Assembly: GCA_036872755.1 (NCBI GenBank)
Contig: JAVHNS010000007.1
Coordinates: 124,001 to 188,000, forward strand
DNA: 64,000 bases
Direction: 5' to 3'
Origin: Orbilia blumenaviensis
Taxonomy: Eukaryota; Ascomycota; Orbiliomycetes; Orbiliales; Orbiliaceae
Position numbers and translations under genes: made by a program. This document shows positions 25,720-37,460 of this stretch, piece by piece. The notes beneath the pieces were generated by a model, which saw nothing but the letters and a program-made list of their open reading frames with translations, searched no databases and was not told the origin of the DNA. The first letter of the stretch is position 1. Each line of letters begins with the position of its first letter.

Positions 25720-27512
25720 TTAGTGAGGCGAGATCATGAGTTCTGGGCGTACGAGGGTGTCAAACTATTTCAATACCGTTAACACTGGCTACCAACTTGT
25801 CGTGTGGCTAGAAAATTCGCACTTACCTCTTGTTCAGTTAATGCCTCCAGTTCAAGACAGCTTTGCTTCAGTGTTAAGCCCTTCTTGTGTGCGTTTTTGG
25901 CTACCTTACTTGCCATATCATACCCAATTTTACTGTTGAGGCAGGTGACAAGCATGAGACTTTCGTTCAGAAGCTTCGAGATGCGATCCTCGTTCGCCTG
26001 GATTCCCGAGATGCAATGTTCTTCGAATGATGTCATAGCGTCCGCTAGTAATCTGATAGAATGTAAAAGGTTCCTCGCCATGACAGGCTTGAAAACATTC
26101 AGCTCAAAATGGCCGCTCGCTCCTGCAATCGTGACAGCAACATGATTACCCATGACCTGGGCACAAACCATGGTCATCGCCTCGCATTGTGTGGGATTGA
26201 CCTTTCCGGGCATTATCGAGGACCCTTGCCGCTATGTCAGATGAATTTCTAATCAATTGATTCGGTTTGAATACCTGGTTCATTTTCAGGGAGGCTCAAC
26301 TCCCCAAGTCCACACCGTGGCCCACTTCCAAGAAACCGGATGTCGTTGGCAATTTTGGTCAGACTCGCGGCCAGCGTATTTAGGGCGCCGCTTGCCTCGA
26401 CAATAGCGTCATGGGCTGCGAGGGCCTCGAATTTATTCGGTGCCGTCTTGAAAGGATGGCCCGTAATCTTGGTGACTTCCTCAGCTACCTTGACATCAAA
26501 CCCGATTTTAGTATTAAGTCCAGTGCCTACGGCGGTACCACCCTGTGCGAGGAGAGATAGACGTGGAAGGGTAGACTCGACGCGGGCTATACCAAACTCC
26601 AGCTGGGTAGCATAGCCGGAAAACTCTTGCCCGAGCGTGAGAGGCGTGGCGTCTTGGAGGTGAGTTCTGCCAATCTTTATAATACGGTCAAATTCCTGAG
26701 ATTTCGCTACGAATGCCTTGTGGAGGCTTTTGAGGGCAGGGAGAAGTTTCTGGTTGATTTCGAGGACAGCAGAGATATGCATGACCGTGGGAAACGTGTC
26801 ATTGGAACTGGCGGACATGTTAACGTGGTCATTCGGGTGCACCGGGGATTTGGTACCCAGCTTCCCCCCGAGAAGCTCAATTGCCCTGTTTGAAATCACT
26901 TCATTTGCATTCATGTTGGACTGTGTTCCAGATCCGGTCTGCCAAACCACGAGTGGGAAATCTTCCGATGATATTTTACCGTCGATAACTTCCTGGGCGG
27001 CTTGTTGGATCGCTTTGCCGATATCATGGTCAAGGCCATATGTCATGTTAACCGCGGCAGCAGCTTTTTTAAGAACACCGAAGGCTCTGATGATAGGCTC
27101 TGGCATCCTATCCGCCGGCTGGTTGATCTTGAAGTTGGACAGAGACCTATTTATCCCTACGCTTAGAATAGAACCTCAAAACCAAATTGGAGATATTGAA
27201 GAATATAATGTGGTTGATATTGACCTGAATGTTTGTGCGCCATAATACCGCTCGTTCGGGACCTCAACAGGGCCAAACGCATCGGTTTCAGTTCTTGTGC
27301 CGGACTGCCGATGTTGCGGGAAATGTGTTAGCTTGATGTCCCACGGGTCCCAAAGCTATGTGCAAACACCATGGAGGGCAAGATACCATTGCGGAAGCTG
27401 ATGTAGAAAACAATCGATAAGCACTGGTTTGGAGTCTTCCTGTCGGTGTCAGGGTCGCCAACCGTTTTGTGGTCAGGGATGATTTGGAGAGCTTGTTGAT
27501 CAAACTCATCAT
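25720..27512 (-). CDS. FUM1: Fumarate hydratase (class II), mitochondrial with possible cytosolic form
   Basis: Catalyses reversible hydration of fumarate to malate in the TCA cycle; in fungi one gene commonly serves both mitochondria and cytosol. Five exons: 27512-27387, 27304-27225, 27146-26275, 26224-25827, 25764-25720, giving 506 residues. Exon 1 encodes a basic, Ser/Thr-rich presequence (residues 1-42). Mature features include [13 protein letters not shown], the [14 protein letters not shown] block and the class II signature [10 protein letters not shown] at about 360-369. The C-terminus [14 protein letters not shown] comes from a 45-bp last exon. Exon 1 ends exactly with an ATG (Met42), followed by [11 protein letters not shown], where cytosolic fumarases normally begin. 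A 27-kb neighbour on the same strand is a cyclophilin; no operon is implied. Confidence 0.95.
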
Positions 27513-28507
27513 TTGATGAAAGTAGGCAGGAGTGTGGGAGGGGAGGGTAGGTTTGCGAAAAGTGTAGGTCGGCTTCGGGCGCTGCGTACTGCTGTGGGGG
27601 GGGGACGTCACTTCGAATTGGTATGGGCAGGTCCTTCCGTATATAGATAGATATGTAAGTACCTCTGTATCTACCAACGGTCGATATCGAATCTACCTAG
27701 CTTCGGCAAATTAGCGAAATCGGTACGTGCTGGACCTAGGTTAAGTTCGAATACTTGAAGTACCTACTGAAGTGTATATACTTACCTGCGTACCTCTTAC
27801 TCGAGTAGTTAGGTAATTTGGTCTGTACTTCTTATAGTTAAGTGGCGCTGCTCTGCCTTTCGGTGAAGTTTTTTGTTTATAAAAAAAAAAAATTTTTTTC
27901 TCCCCCATAGATCCGTCGGCCCGGACGCAATCTGTATGGCACCAAACGACTAAGCTCGGTCCGATCCTTTGTACTCAAGTCCAACTAGTATCTAAGCTTT
28001 GAGCTCGCACTGATTATTTTCCCTTACAGCGAAAAAAAAAAAAAAAAAAAAAAACCTCGTTCACGCTTATCGAATATGACTTAAGTATACTTAGGTACCT
28101 AGGTGTGTATTATACGAGTGAGAAGTAAGTCCTTAAGTAAGTTCAACTTCAAGTAAACACTTAAGTAGATACGTTTTAATACTTGGTAGGTAGGTACTTA
28201 GGTAGGTGGGTCGACGTCTGCAAGGTTTGACGCGCATGTCCTCCTACGAAATATCAATTAAGTACCTCCTTAGGTACTTAGTAGACATTCGAGGATGCTT
28301 AAATCACCACACTAGACAGAGTGCTTTCGGATCAATCGCCGCTCGGCCATTCGATAGCCCCCGAAGGGAAACCCCACTTACTTCAGTCCCGGCTGCCGCG
28401 AATGCTCAATTTCCCATCGCCAAGTAGAGTACCGGTTTCCCACTGGCCTACAGACAATGCGACTTTCAAACCTTACCCCCCCCCCCCCGGATTCTACCCC
28501 ATCTCCA
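27513..28507. other. Fumarase promoter side and cyclophilin 3' side
   Basis: No gene found. It contains AAGTACCTA/TTAGGTACTTA palindromic clusters at about 27650-27665, 27755-27840, 28085-28110 and 28165-28280, a poly-A run at 28031-28054 and a poly-C run near 28479-28489. Confidence 0.45.
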
Positions 28508-29375
28508 TCAAAGCTCGTCGCCACTCTCTACCACTTCAGCCTTTCTAATCTTGATCTCTTCCAGAGGCCTATCGGACTCATCCGTCTTCACCAGTCCAAT
28601 CCTTTGGACTATGTCTATACCATTTTTTATCCTACCGAATATGATATGTTTGCCATCCAACCATGGGGTCGGTGCGAGCGTAATGAAAAACTGCGAGCCT
28701 TCGGTTTTGGGGCCGCTGTTGGCCATCGAGATTATCCCCGCGCCGGTATGCTTTAGAAGAGGATGAGGGTCATCGAGTGGCTTGTCTCCATATATGGACG
28801 AGCCTCCTCGACCAGTTCCCTGCCAAGATATCGTCGTCAGTCCTGAGCTCGGTATCGGGTAGCTTTCTCTGCGCTTGACATACTGTCGGATCCCCTCCTT
28901 GTATCCTAGGTTGGTCACACAAAAGAGTAGGGTCCTAAGTTAGCATATTGATGTGCAGTTCTTGGGGGGACCGGGGTAGAACGAATCACTCTCGTAGCAT
29001 ACATGAAATCCTTTATGATCCTATGGAACTAAGAAAGCAAAGGACGGTTAGCTACCCTCTTGGGAGAGGGGAAAACGGGCATAAGAGGAAACAGACATAC
29101 TATAACACCGTTATAATAACCTTTTGACACCAACGTGACAAAATTCCTACAAGCCTACCAAGAGGTCAGACACTACGCTGGGAGGCCGCAGGTATGCGCA
29201 TCGATGCTGTGATTTGGTAAATAGTTACCCGTGGCGCATGATCGGTATAAAGCTCGATTGAAAGTTCGCCCTGCTTGGTATAAGTTCAACTGAAGATCGA
29301 AACGACCAGGGTATCTCCTTCGCTCACCATGCTCGTTTTGAGCAACACGTACTCAGCGTTGGTACTCGATGCCAT
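28508..29375 (-). CDS. cyp1: Peptidyl-prolyl cis-trans isomerase, PPIL1/Cyp1 type
   Basis: Single-domain cyclophilin that accelerates proline isomerisation; the PPIL1 group is associated with the spliceosome. Six exons, several tiny: 29375-29328, 29270-29229, 29154-29101, 29028-29003, 28905-28884, 28819-28508, giving 167 residues (human PPIL1 has 166). The start [20 protein letters not shown] leads to the first strand. Active-site features are [16 protein letters not shown] (catalytic Arg in FHR), [28 protein letters not shown] (Trp as in cyclosporin-binding members) and the C-terminal DRPLEEIKI. Both 22- and 26-bp exons are needed to keep the family sequence intact, which makes the model convincing. 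It is divergently arranged with MIC19, 309 bp away. Confidence 0.93.
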
Positions 29376-29684
29376 TACGATTTTGATACCTCAGGCCCGA
29401 GTTTTAAATCCGTTCAAGATGGCGCTGCTAAGATGTAGAATGTAGGTGGGAAACACTAAACGCTCAGCACTTACTTAGAGAAGTACCTACTTAAGTAGGT
29501 ACTTACCTAAGTGTTGACTCCTGAGCGCTCAAAAAGATATCGTCTTGGCATTTATGGGAGAATCAGAACCAGCCGAGATTTGAACCTCTTCCTCCCACCT
29601 CCACTAGCCACCTACACTACCCCGTCTATCACCAACATCGCCCACATCACATTCCACCACTAACTAGGTGGCTACTGACACGCA
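29376..29684. promoter_or_regulatory. Divergent promoter between PPIL1 and MIC19
   Basis: A 309-bp gap between two start codons, so it must hold both promoters. Its main feature is a 67-bp imperfect palindrome at 29461-29527, listed separately. No other element can be assigned with confidence. Confidence 0.55.
29461..29527. repeat. 67-bp imperfect palindrome (potential hairpin)
   Basis: The arms begin CGCTCAG at 29461 and end CTGAGCG at 29527. The centre is a perfect 24-bp palindrome, AAGTACCTACTT (29481-29492) followed directly by AAGTAGGTACTT (29493-29504), and an ACTTAG/CTAAGT pair lies between. It belongs to the AAGTACTT/GGTACCTA word family repeated in other intergenic regions of this window. 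Confidence 0.75.
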
Positions 29685-30431
29685 ATGGGCTCAAACCAAT
29701 CGAGTTTGTCCGACCAACATGTCTTCCAAAGGTTAACACCTAGCCGCTCATGATGTAATTCAACTTTGCTCCCAAACTAAAGGATTTTCTTAGTGGACAA
29801 GGTCAAATCGGATTCAACCTTACGAATTCCCTCCAACAAAGCCCCGAGGTATTTGCTCGACGGAATTTGATACAATCCCTGCAGAGTTGTCACCGCTAAT
29901 CTCATCGTTCCTAGTCCGATGCAACGCGCCAGGTAAAGTCCGATTTTATAGAATCAGGCTCGATACAAAAGGCTGACCTATCAATACCATATTTGGATAG
30001 CGTTTGGCAAGTCTAGAAGTACAGAAGCGAGTAACAGACGAACTTCATCGCCTACAGGATAAAGAGGATCAAATGTCCAAAATCACAGATGAAAAATTGG
30101 GTACAATACATCGTTACAAACCAAACAAATGCTCTAGCGGAAGGACGCGGCTGATTTGGTATGAATTACAGCAAAAGAATCGATAGAGGACTCCCAAATC
30201 GGGCGGAATTCGGTTGCCCAATCGATATCTACTTTATCCCAAAAACTCCGGAACCAGTCTAGTTCTGTTGACCAAAGCGAGGTGGTCAAAAGAGCGGAGA
30301 CAGCGGTAGTACGCTGTCTCCGCCTAAACGACCGTCGGCCTCTAGATTGCTGGAGAGAAGTTGAAGAATTTAAACGTGAGGTTATCCGGCTGGAAAATGC
30401 TTTCGTAAGCAAGGTTGTGGGGGGCGTTTAG
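29685..30431 (+). CDS. MIC19: MICOS complex subunit MIC19 (DUF1690 family)
   Basis: Peripheral inner-membrane protein of the MICOS complex, which holds cristae junctions in mitochondria. Five exons: 29685-29731, 29794-29848, 29915-29932, 30001-30100, 30172-30431, giving 159 residues. The N-terminus MGSNQSS fits an N-myristoylation site. The family pattern FNLTNSLQQSPE-SDATRQ and then a charged coiled-coil (LEVQKRVTDELHRLQDKEDQ) come next. The diagnostic C-terminal block is CLRLNDRRPLDCW followed by EVEEFKREVIRLENAFV, with two Cys ten residues apart. An 18-bp exon supplies SDATRQ. The length is somewhat short for fungal MIC19, mainly in the middle. Confidence 0.88.
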
Positions 30432-30565
30432 GACCGGTGGATTGGTCCATAGTATACGGGCTCGGATTCCCGGCGGGGAACTCCAGGATGGTGTTTTTAT
30501 ATGCACATTCTATTATTGTAAAATTTAGAGCAACCAAATGGCTATGGCGGTGCATACACTTAAAT

Positions 30566-31654
30566 CTACATAGGGGTCAGTTGTTCTTTCGCAAGGGTAT
30601 GTATGTATCGTGCTGCCTTTGACGCAGCAAGTTGCGTGCAGTCCTCTATTTGTGATATCCCGAGCTTCCACCCTCCTCTTTTTTCAATTTTTTCCACTCG
30701 GGTCCTCAGCTTCCCCAAAGACAACTGCGAAAAGTCCCCTTGAGCGGTGCCTAGATCTGTTGTGGATAGTATCGTCAGAATTTCACAGGCTTCGTCTTCT
30801 TCATATGAATCGGGGTCATTCAGAAGAAGGGCCACTTCGCCCACTTCGCCTCCTGCTGAGGCCGGGACGGGAACTAGAGCAAATGTTGTTGTAAATGGAA
30901 GGGATTGACGGAGTGATATTGGATGATAGCGCGACGGGTCGCAGAATACTCGCTCTTCAATTTGGTTCCAAGAGGCAAATGGCAGCTTGCTTGACTTGAG
31001 GGCAGCTACGATGGCATACCAGGCTGCATCAAGGATGTTCCCATCCAACGATATACATAAAACGTCAATGTACAGAGACCAATATCCTTTGATTTTCATC
31101 TTTGAGGTGGTATCATTGTCTCCGTCGTATATTCGAAGGGAATCCAAACTGACCAGCTTTGTGACATTGACAAGTTCGTGGAGCTGATCAGAAAGAGTTT
31201 GAGCCAGTCCTCCAGGCGGCCCGAGTGGATATTTTTTGGAGCACCCAGTTGATAATTCGACGTTAGGGACAACCAGCCCACCCCAGCTGGCACCTCCTGC
31301 ACCACGACTCCCACAAGCATGAATTGCAGATGTCGGGGAGCCATTGTATGATTCAAACCGAGATGGGTCGTCGCCAGGAGCAATCGTGAGGATTTCACCC
31401 CTTATGCCACAAACTACAGCTGTGTCTCCTGATCGCACGACCGCAGATCCATGGGCATGGCTAAGGGAGTTTGTCGTCAGGGTGAAGTCGCGACATTGCG
31501 AAGGATTCCTCCCGTTAGGACGAGTTGGGGGGTTATTCAGGAGGTGTCTTTGTAGGTACAAAGCTGGAGATATCTGGCGGAAGAGAGAGGTCGAAAATGT
31601 AAGCGGAGGAGGCTGCCTCTCGCCGCTGTTGGGCTGTCGAATTAGGGTGGGCAT
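30566..31654 (-). CDS. RRP43: Exosome complex component RRP43 (RNase PH fold)
   Basis: Structural ring subunit of the RNA exosome, needed for 3'-5' processing and decay of rRNA, snoRNA and mRNA in nucleus and cytoplasm; the RNase PH ring is known to be catalytically inactive in fungi and animals. Single exon, 362 residues. Domain marks are FRQISPALYLQRHL, the first RNase PH strand region GSAVVRSGDTAVVCGIRGE, the subunit-typical KGYWSLYIDVLCISLDGN and AAWYAIVAALKSSKLP, and the second half ending in a helix with HTLAKEQLTP. An insertion rich in Gly/Asp/Ser at about residues 90-140 is longer than in yeast. The first ATG of the frame was taken as start. Its 3' end faces MIC19 134 bp away. Confidence 0.9.
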   Translation of the reverse strand: MPTLIRQPNSGERQPPPLTFSTSLFRQISPALYLQRHLLNNPPTRPNGRNPSQCRDFTLTTNSLSHAHGSAVVRSGDTAVVCGIRGEILTIAPGDDPSRFESYNGSPTSAIHACGSRGAGGASWGGLVVPNVELSTGCSKKYPLGPPGGLAQTLSDQLHELVNVTKLVSLDSLRIYDGDNDTTSKMKIKGYWSLYIDVLCISLDGNILDAAWYAIVAALKSSKLPFASWNQIEERVFCDPSRYHPISLRQSLPFTTTFALVPVPASAGGEVGEVALLLNDPDSYEEDEACEILTILSTTDLGTAQGDFSQLSLGKLRTRVEKIEKRGGWKLGISQIEDCTQLAASKAARYIHTLAKEQLTPM

Positions 31655-32489
31655 TTGTGGAAGCTTGAAAGGGCTGATGTCGGAAAGAAGAAAACCAAGT
31701 CCAGAGCCGCACTAACAGTGATTGTGGATACCTCCTACTAGCCAACACAAACAACAACGCCCAAAGCAGCCAACATTAAGTCAAATTAGTCCCACCTACC
31801 TTAAATTGAAAATGCAACACCTTGGAATGTGTTGATGACCACTATCGCGTTCAACACTGCACTGCACCCCCCACGGCAAGATGCAGTATGCAACACCAGA
31901 GCGGGTAGAAGTCTACGGGTGAAATGTAAGACCTGGGATATTTAGGTTGGTGAATAGACGCCAAAGTAGGTACCTAGTAGGTATCTAATGTAGGTAGGTA
32001 GATAGGTAGGCGGGTACCTAGGCACTTACCTGAATGTCGTGTGTATGTTCGTTCGTGGTGACGTCTGACGGACCATTCATTCATTCATTCATCCTTTACT
32101 TGTCGTCAATGTTATATCAAGAACAATAAGAGAAAGAGATATATATTTCAGGCCTTAATAGATAGGGAAATGAAAGGATAGAAGGAAGAAAGAGTAGAGC
32201 CAAGAGAGGGAAGAGGTGACATATAATACACTACTCGGGAGCTACCGTATAAATCGTGAACTTCAACGAGCCCCTGGGATCGAGACTACCCACCACCCAC
32301 GCCCACTCCTCACTCTCATCTCTGCCATACCCACCAAAATCACAATCACCATCTCCAAGGACACCACAATCCTACACGGTAATGGCCGTCCTCTACCTCA
32401 AATCCTAGAACACCGCTCTTCTCCTCGGTAGTATAAATAAACCCTGAATCTTTATATCTCTTCTGCCTCTCCCATACACAGATATCGAA
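31655..32489. promoter_or_regulatory. Divergent promoter region between RRP43 and the RRM-like gene
   Basis: An 835-bp gap without a gene. It carries AGGTAGGTA/GGTACCTA clusters at about 31965-32030, a CATTCATT run at about 32075-32092 and a purine-rich stretch at about 32125-32215. Confidence 0.45.
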
Positions 32490-34605
32490 ATGCCACTCCT
32501 CGAAGCTTCTCCTGGTCGCAAGAAATGGCCACCCCCTCTGGCTACCCTGGAACAGGGTGCCCGGGGACTCGACAATCCAATTCCATTTCCCCAGCGGGCC
32601 TACTACATGACACCTACCATCCAACCCGCTATAAACTCTGCTGGATCAATTCCTCAGCCCATGCCCGCTAGTGTCGGCTCGCCTGCCCCTGGCAGTGGCC
32701 ATGAGCTTCGTCCAATGGCTAGTTCCCTATCCTACACATCTTCGATTGCTTTGGATTCTTCATCCCCTGCCGAAACCCGGCAAACAGGCCCCGAACTTAC
32801 CAATATTCAACAATCCGGCATTTTGAACCATTCTTCAATGGCTCAGGCCCCGGGAGTCCGCTTCCCGACTTGGCCAATAATGTTGCACGAGTTTCCGGCC
32901 CCCTCAAACGTCAACCAGATGGCACAGGGGAGTATCCACCCATCACAGCTTACCAGAGGGCCCACATCGGAGCTTTGGGGTACTGTACATCCATCGAATA
33001 TGTTTCCCATCACTGTCCCTAGTAGCGAGATTCAGCAGATACACAATCCCCAATCCATGCAGCTCGCTGTAAATCCTCAGTATTTTGCAGCTGTCGGTAC
33101 CATGGTCCCAAACCATACAGAACCAGCTCAGCCTAACCCCGTCTCCGTTCCAATTCCAAACATCGACTACTCTAAAATTTTCATTTTACAGCCTACCCTG
33201 CAGAGTCCACCCCACCGAGAGCCCAGCGGTTTCAAGTTAGGCCAAACTGTCGGAGAACCCGAGGGAGAAGGGATTCGGTCTGCCCGAAACCATACCTCCT
33301 TGCCTGTTAAACCCATCTTGGACTCCGGTCATACCCAAGCCCACATCTGGAAGGGTGTTGCAGAGGATGGACTGTCTGACCTGAACGACATGACCCAGAT
33401 GTGGTTGAGATCTCACATAACAAGCTTCGATGATGTCTTGCAGCATATACCCCTCGAGGAATTGGGGAAGCAGGCTCTGATCATCCGTGGGCCAGGCTTA
33501 ACCTCTCCAGGGAAAGGCTGTGCCTGGAATCTTGTCAAAATCGAAAATGTAAGTATAGGCCCAGTCATTGGATTACAGAAGAAAAGCGAGACCTGACTAG
33601 GCTCTAAAAGATACCATATAACCTTGATGATGATATGCTCTTTGAGTTCCTCGGGAAGACACCTGGGCTGGTACCAGAAGAGCATGGTGGCATACACATT
33701 ATCATGGATCGAACAACAGTATGTATCCGCGAAATTCAGCAGCAATAGCTTCCCTGCACGCAACCGGGTATTGTGGTCCAGTATCTAACCATAAATTAGG
33801 GGAAAACCATGGATTGCTTCTTAGAGTTCCCGACTGTCGGAGCAGCCGAAAGATTTATTCAGCGGCGCTGCAACAACAACCGCAGGTGCATTCTAGGTGG
33901 CCGTCATATATCACTGGAGCTTGTTAGGCAGGGGGAACTCATGCGATGGTTATTCCCCAAGGTCAGAGGAGCCGCCTGGGGAGATGATGGCGAGCTTGCT
34001 GTTGGCGAGTGGACAGTTTTAAGTCCGCCAGTTGAAATCGTCAGTAGGGAAGAGCTGGTGATGATCCTTGGCCATGCACGCACACCTCACCGAGTAAGTA
34101 TATCTTCGCGTATCCCATAAATCAAAACAAGAAATGGCCAGTCTGACACAATTTAATGTACCAGTCGCCATTTAGTAGAAAATGCCTCCAACGTCCATAT
34201 GAATCTTTGATGAGCGTGGTCACGAAATTCCCATGGAAAGAAACCAATGTCTACACTTTGAAGCAACGGGATCTAATTTTTCAGGCCGCATTCGAGGCTG
34301 GTGAGCTGCTAAAGCGCCAGATTCTCCGTGGTAAAGCCGGCCCGAATATCGATTTAAAACTCTTGCGCCGTTTGTGCCGCACAATTTCGTTCTGCCCGGG
34401 GTTCACTTACAGACAAAAATTGACGTTTCTGGATGCGATGGGGATAACTACAACAGAATGCTTTGCGATCCTAGGCGATTTAGGGATTTCCCATCCTCTG
34501 GCAACCCAATTCCAAGCGCTAACGGTCAGGCCCGGTGCCGATTATGTGGCGGTCGAGGTTCGTCCATGTGTCTCGTTTGTGGCGTTGTATCGGAAGCTGG
34601 GCTAA
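32490..34605 (+). CDS. Fungal RRM-like RNA-binding protein
   Basis: Uncharacterised family with a divergent RNA-recognition motif. Four clear exons, all phase 0: 32490-33548, 33611-33718, 33800-34093 and 34165 onward. The first about 340 residues are Pro/Ser/Gln-rich and probably disordered. The folded part starts with VKIENIPYNLDDDMLFEFLG, where IENIPY is RNP2-like, and goes on with HIIMDRTTGKTMDCFLEFP (RNP1-like), VSREELVMILGHARTP and SPFSRKCLQRPYESLMSVV, an order I know from fungal hypothetical RRM proteins. The listed end is the stop of exon 4 (633 residues). A further exon from 34616 with a good GTAAGT donor at 34848 is also plausible, placing the true stop as far as about 35010. Product class is fairly sure; the C-terminus is not. 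Confidence 0.72.
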
Positions 34606-37421
34606 CGTTCGGTAGGCCATTGCGGGTTTGGTGGCGGATGGTGTGTCGCGGGGAAATGGTATCCATGGCGAACCAAATCTGGATCCAGATACCTGTCCGA
34701 GAGAGGCCGAAGGGTCGCACCAGGACGGGAATCATGAGTTGACAATGCGGGCGGCAGCAACGATTGAATTACAAGCTGTCATTGGTGCGATACAGGCTAC
34801 ATTTGCAGCGGATGGGACACGATCTAGGACACGATCTAGTCCTCAAGGTAAGTTTGATGATGCCATTGGCCCATACGCTGCTCAAGAAATGTAGTTTGCT
34901 TTAACCTTTCAAAGCTTTCTTTCAAAGCTTTCTTTTATCGGGTTATGCCTTTCTGGCCATGTTTTTCGCCCCGTATTATAGGATGGGCATTAGCTCGCTT
35001 ATTTTCTTAATCTCAATATGGAGGACTACACAATGCTCATGTAGTCGACATGGTATCAGTTGATCCTCGAGGAGGATCTACAGCTCTTGCATGTATGTAT
35101 CAACCTATGCAGACAATTATGTTTTCACCAAACTGCACAAAAATGACAATTAGGGATATTCCCAGCATTCTCTTCGCTACTGAGGAACCATATTCGTTTA
35201 TTCGGAGAGAGAGAGAAAGAGAGAGAGAAAAAAAAAGAAAGAAAGAAAAAAGAAAACGAAAAACACCAGCGAAATAACAGAGTTAACAGGCGCCAATTGC
35301 GCAGACGGATTGGAGAAGCGAGGTTGGATGAAAAAGAAAAGAAGAGCAGAATTTATTATGTCTCAGTTTGCTTTTTTGGGGCTGTTTCGTGTGAGACACC
35401 CTCTGAGACATTGTACCGCAAAAAAAGGCTTAGCTGGTCTCATTGCTCAGGCCACTATACTGGGTCCATTCATGATTTCTGAGACTAAAGTTTATTCGGA
35501 ATACGACGAAGCGCTGAGGACTTTTAGGGGATTGTAAACGAGGGGGATCCTGATGGTGTGTCCGTGATATTATGAGATACGTACACAAAAAGGGACATGC
35601 TTAGGTATCGCCATAGGTGTAGGCAAAATGTATACTCTTAAGTATTCTAGACGTCGAGGGGGGCGATATGGAGCACAATACAAGTAGAGAAAGGGATAGC
35701 AAGTAGGTTTGGACTATGTCATGTATTTGCCTACTGTGTAGGTACTTCTTAGCCAGTAATGTGTGCACCTGGGTAAGTGCGTGCATGTTTGTAGGTACCG
35801 TACCTATGCCTTTAGGCGAGGGCATGTCTGCCTAAATAGAGCACAGAGTCTGGATGTACATATGGGTTAATCGTACGTATGGAAGTACATACCATGCCAG
35901 TTTGTCTGGATGTGTATTCTAGTAGTACATACATAATGGATGTGTAAGTATTCATGATGGCATGGTGGAGAAACCGGAAGATTTTGGAGGCTGGAGCGTT
36001 GGTGTGGGTGGGTCGGGATTGGAGCTGAGCGGGCTGGCTTCCACGTTTTTTTATTTCGAATTGGCTGGTTTTCTTGCCTTTTTTTTTTTTCTTCTTCTTC
36101 TTCTTTTTGGAGAAATTGCGTTCCTCCGGAATTAGCGCGCACGTGGTGACTCCACTGTAACGGGGGTTTGAAAAAGGAAGAGGAAGAGGGGGCAGGTTTG
36201 GCCGAAGACGGGGGCACACATAACATGTACATACATCATGGATAAGAAGTACATTACCTGATACCACACCTTGGTGTGTGTGTGTGTGAGTGTGAGTGTA
36301 TGTGTGTGTGTGTGGGTGTGGGTGTGTGTGATGGATAGAGAAGGGAGGAGGGAGGAGGAGGGAGGAGGAGGAGGGAGGAGGAGGAGGGAGGAGGAGGAGG
36401 GAGGAGAGGAAGGAATGGAGGAAGGAATGGAGGACCGGTTGTACGCGCAGACTTTCGATCAAATCCGATCAGATCAGATCAGATCATATCATACAATACA
36501 ACAAAATCAAATGAAGTTCATAAATAATATTGCATATTTCAAAGGAAATACGTATATGTACGACGGGGATCATCATCATCATCATCATCATATGTGTTGC
36601 ATCAGATCAGATCGGATCGGAACACATTATATATATAATATTCATCTTGTCTATATCTACACACTAAATTTATATATTATTTTACTTTCCTTTTATACGA
36701 TACTACCTACTTACTACGTATGAATGCAACGAGCGAAGCTAAGGGTCTAAAGTAATACATAAGCTAGGTACATATGTATGTATGTATGAGAGGGAGAGGA
36801 GACAGAGGGGAACAGAGGGGGAAAGAGCATGGCATGGCATGGATGTGGCGACCCAGCCGGGCGGTGGCAGCGGAGAAGGCTTTTCGTGTGAGCAGCCAGA
36901 AACAAGTTGTCGGGACTGCTGATCGCTGCTGAAAAGGGGTTCACCAGATCTGGCTGGCAACGCCGGGCTCTGCGGCCTCAGCGGCCTCATATGCCCATCA
37001 GGGGTAGCCTACACTAGCCTATACCAGCCCATGCCAGCCCATATCAACCCAAACTCTGGTTCAACTCAATCAGCCAATCACATCGCCAGCGTAGCGAAGG
37101 GAGCACCACCACACGGGATTCCCCATCCCCAAGAAATCGCTCGATAAGGTTGCAAATTTGGGGCGGCTGATTCAAATCCCAACTGCGCGTTTCCCGACTC
37201 GTGCTTGCTCATGTCACGTACATACATACATCCATCCCCATCCCCATGTAAGTATGTATGTAATATTCAACAGGCCCGCTTGAACGTGCAAGTATCGGTA
37301 CATGTCCATCTACAGTATCCTCCTTACATCATACCCAAATCTACAATTTACCAGATGAATAAAATACACCTACTTGCCTTGTGAGATTGTGAGCTGGATT
37401 TATTTTACTGAGAGACTTAGG

Positions 37422-37460
<39 letters not shown>

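Noticed and set aside
29572..29610. tRNA-like T-arm on the minus strand (plus strand CCGAGATTTGAACCTC)
   Set aside because: The T-stem does not pair properly and no matching acceptor, anticodon or D arm can be found around it.
35812..36723. Open frames of 120-216 codons on both strands near 36 kb
   Set aside because: They are translations of TG, GGA and CT simple repeats with no domain and no splice support.
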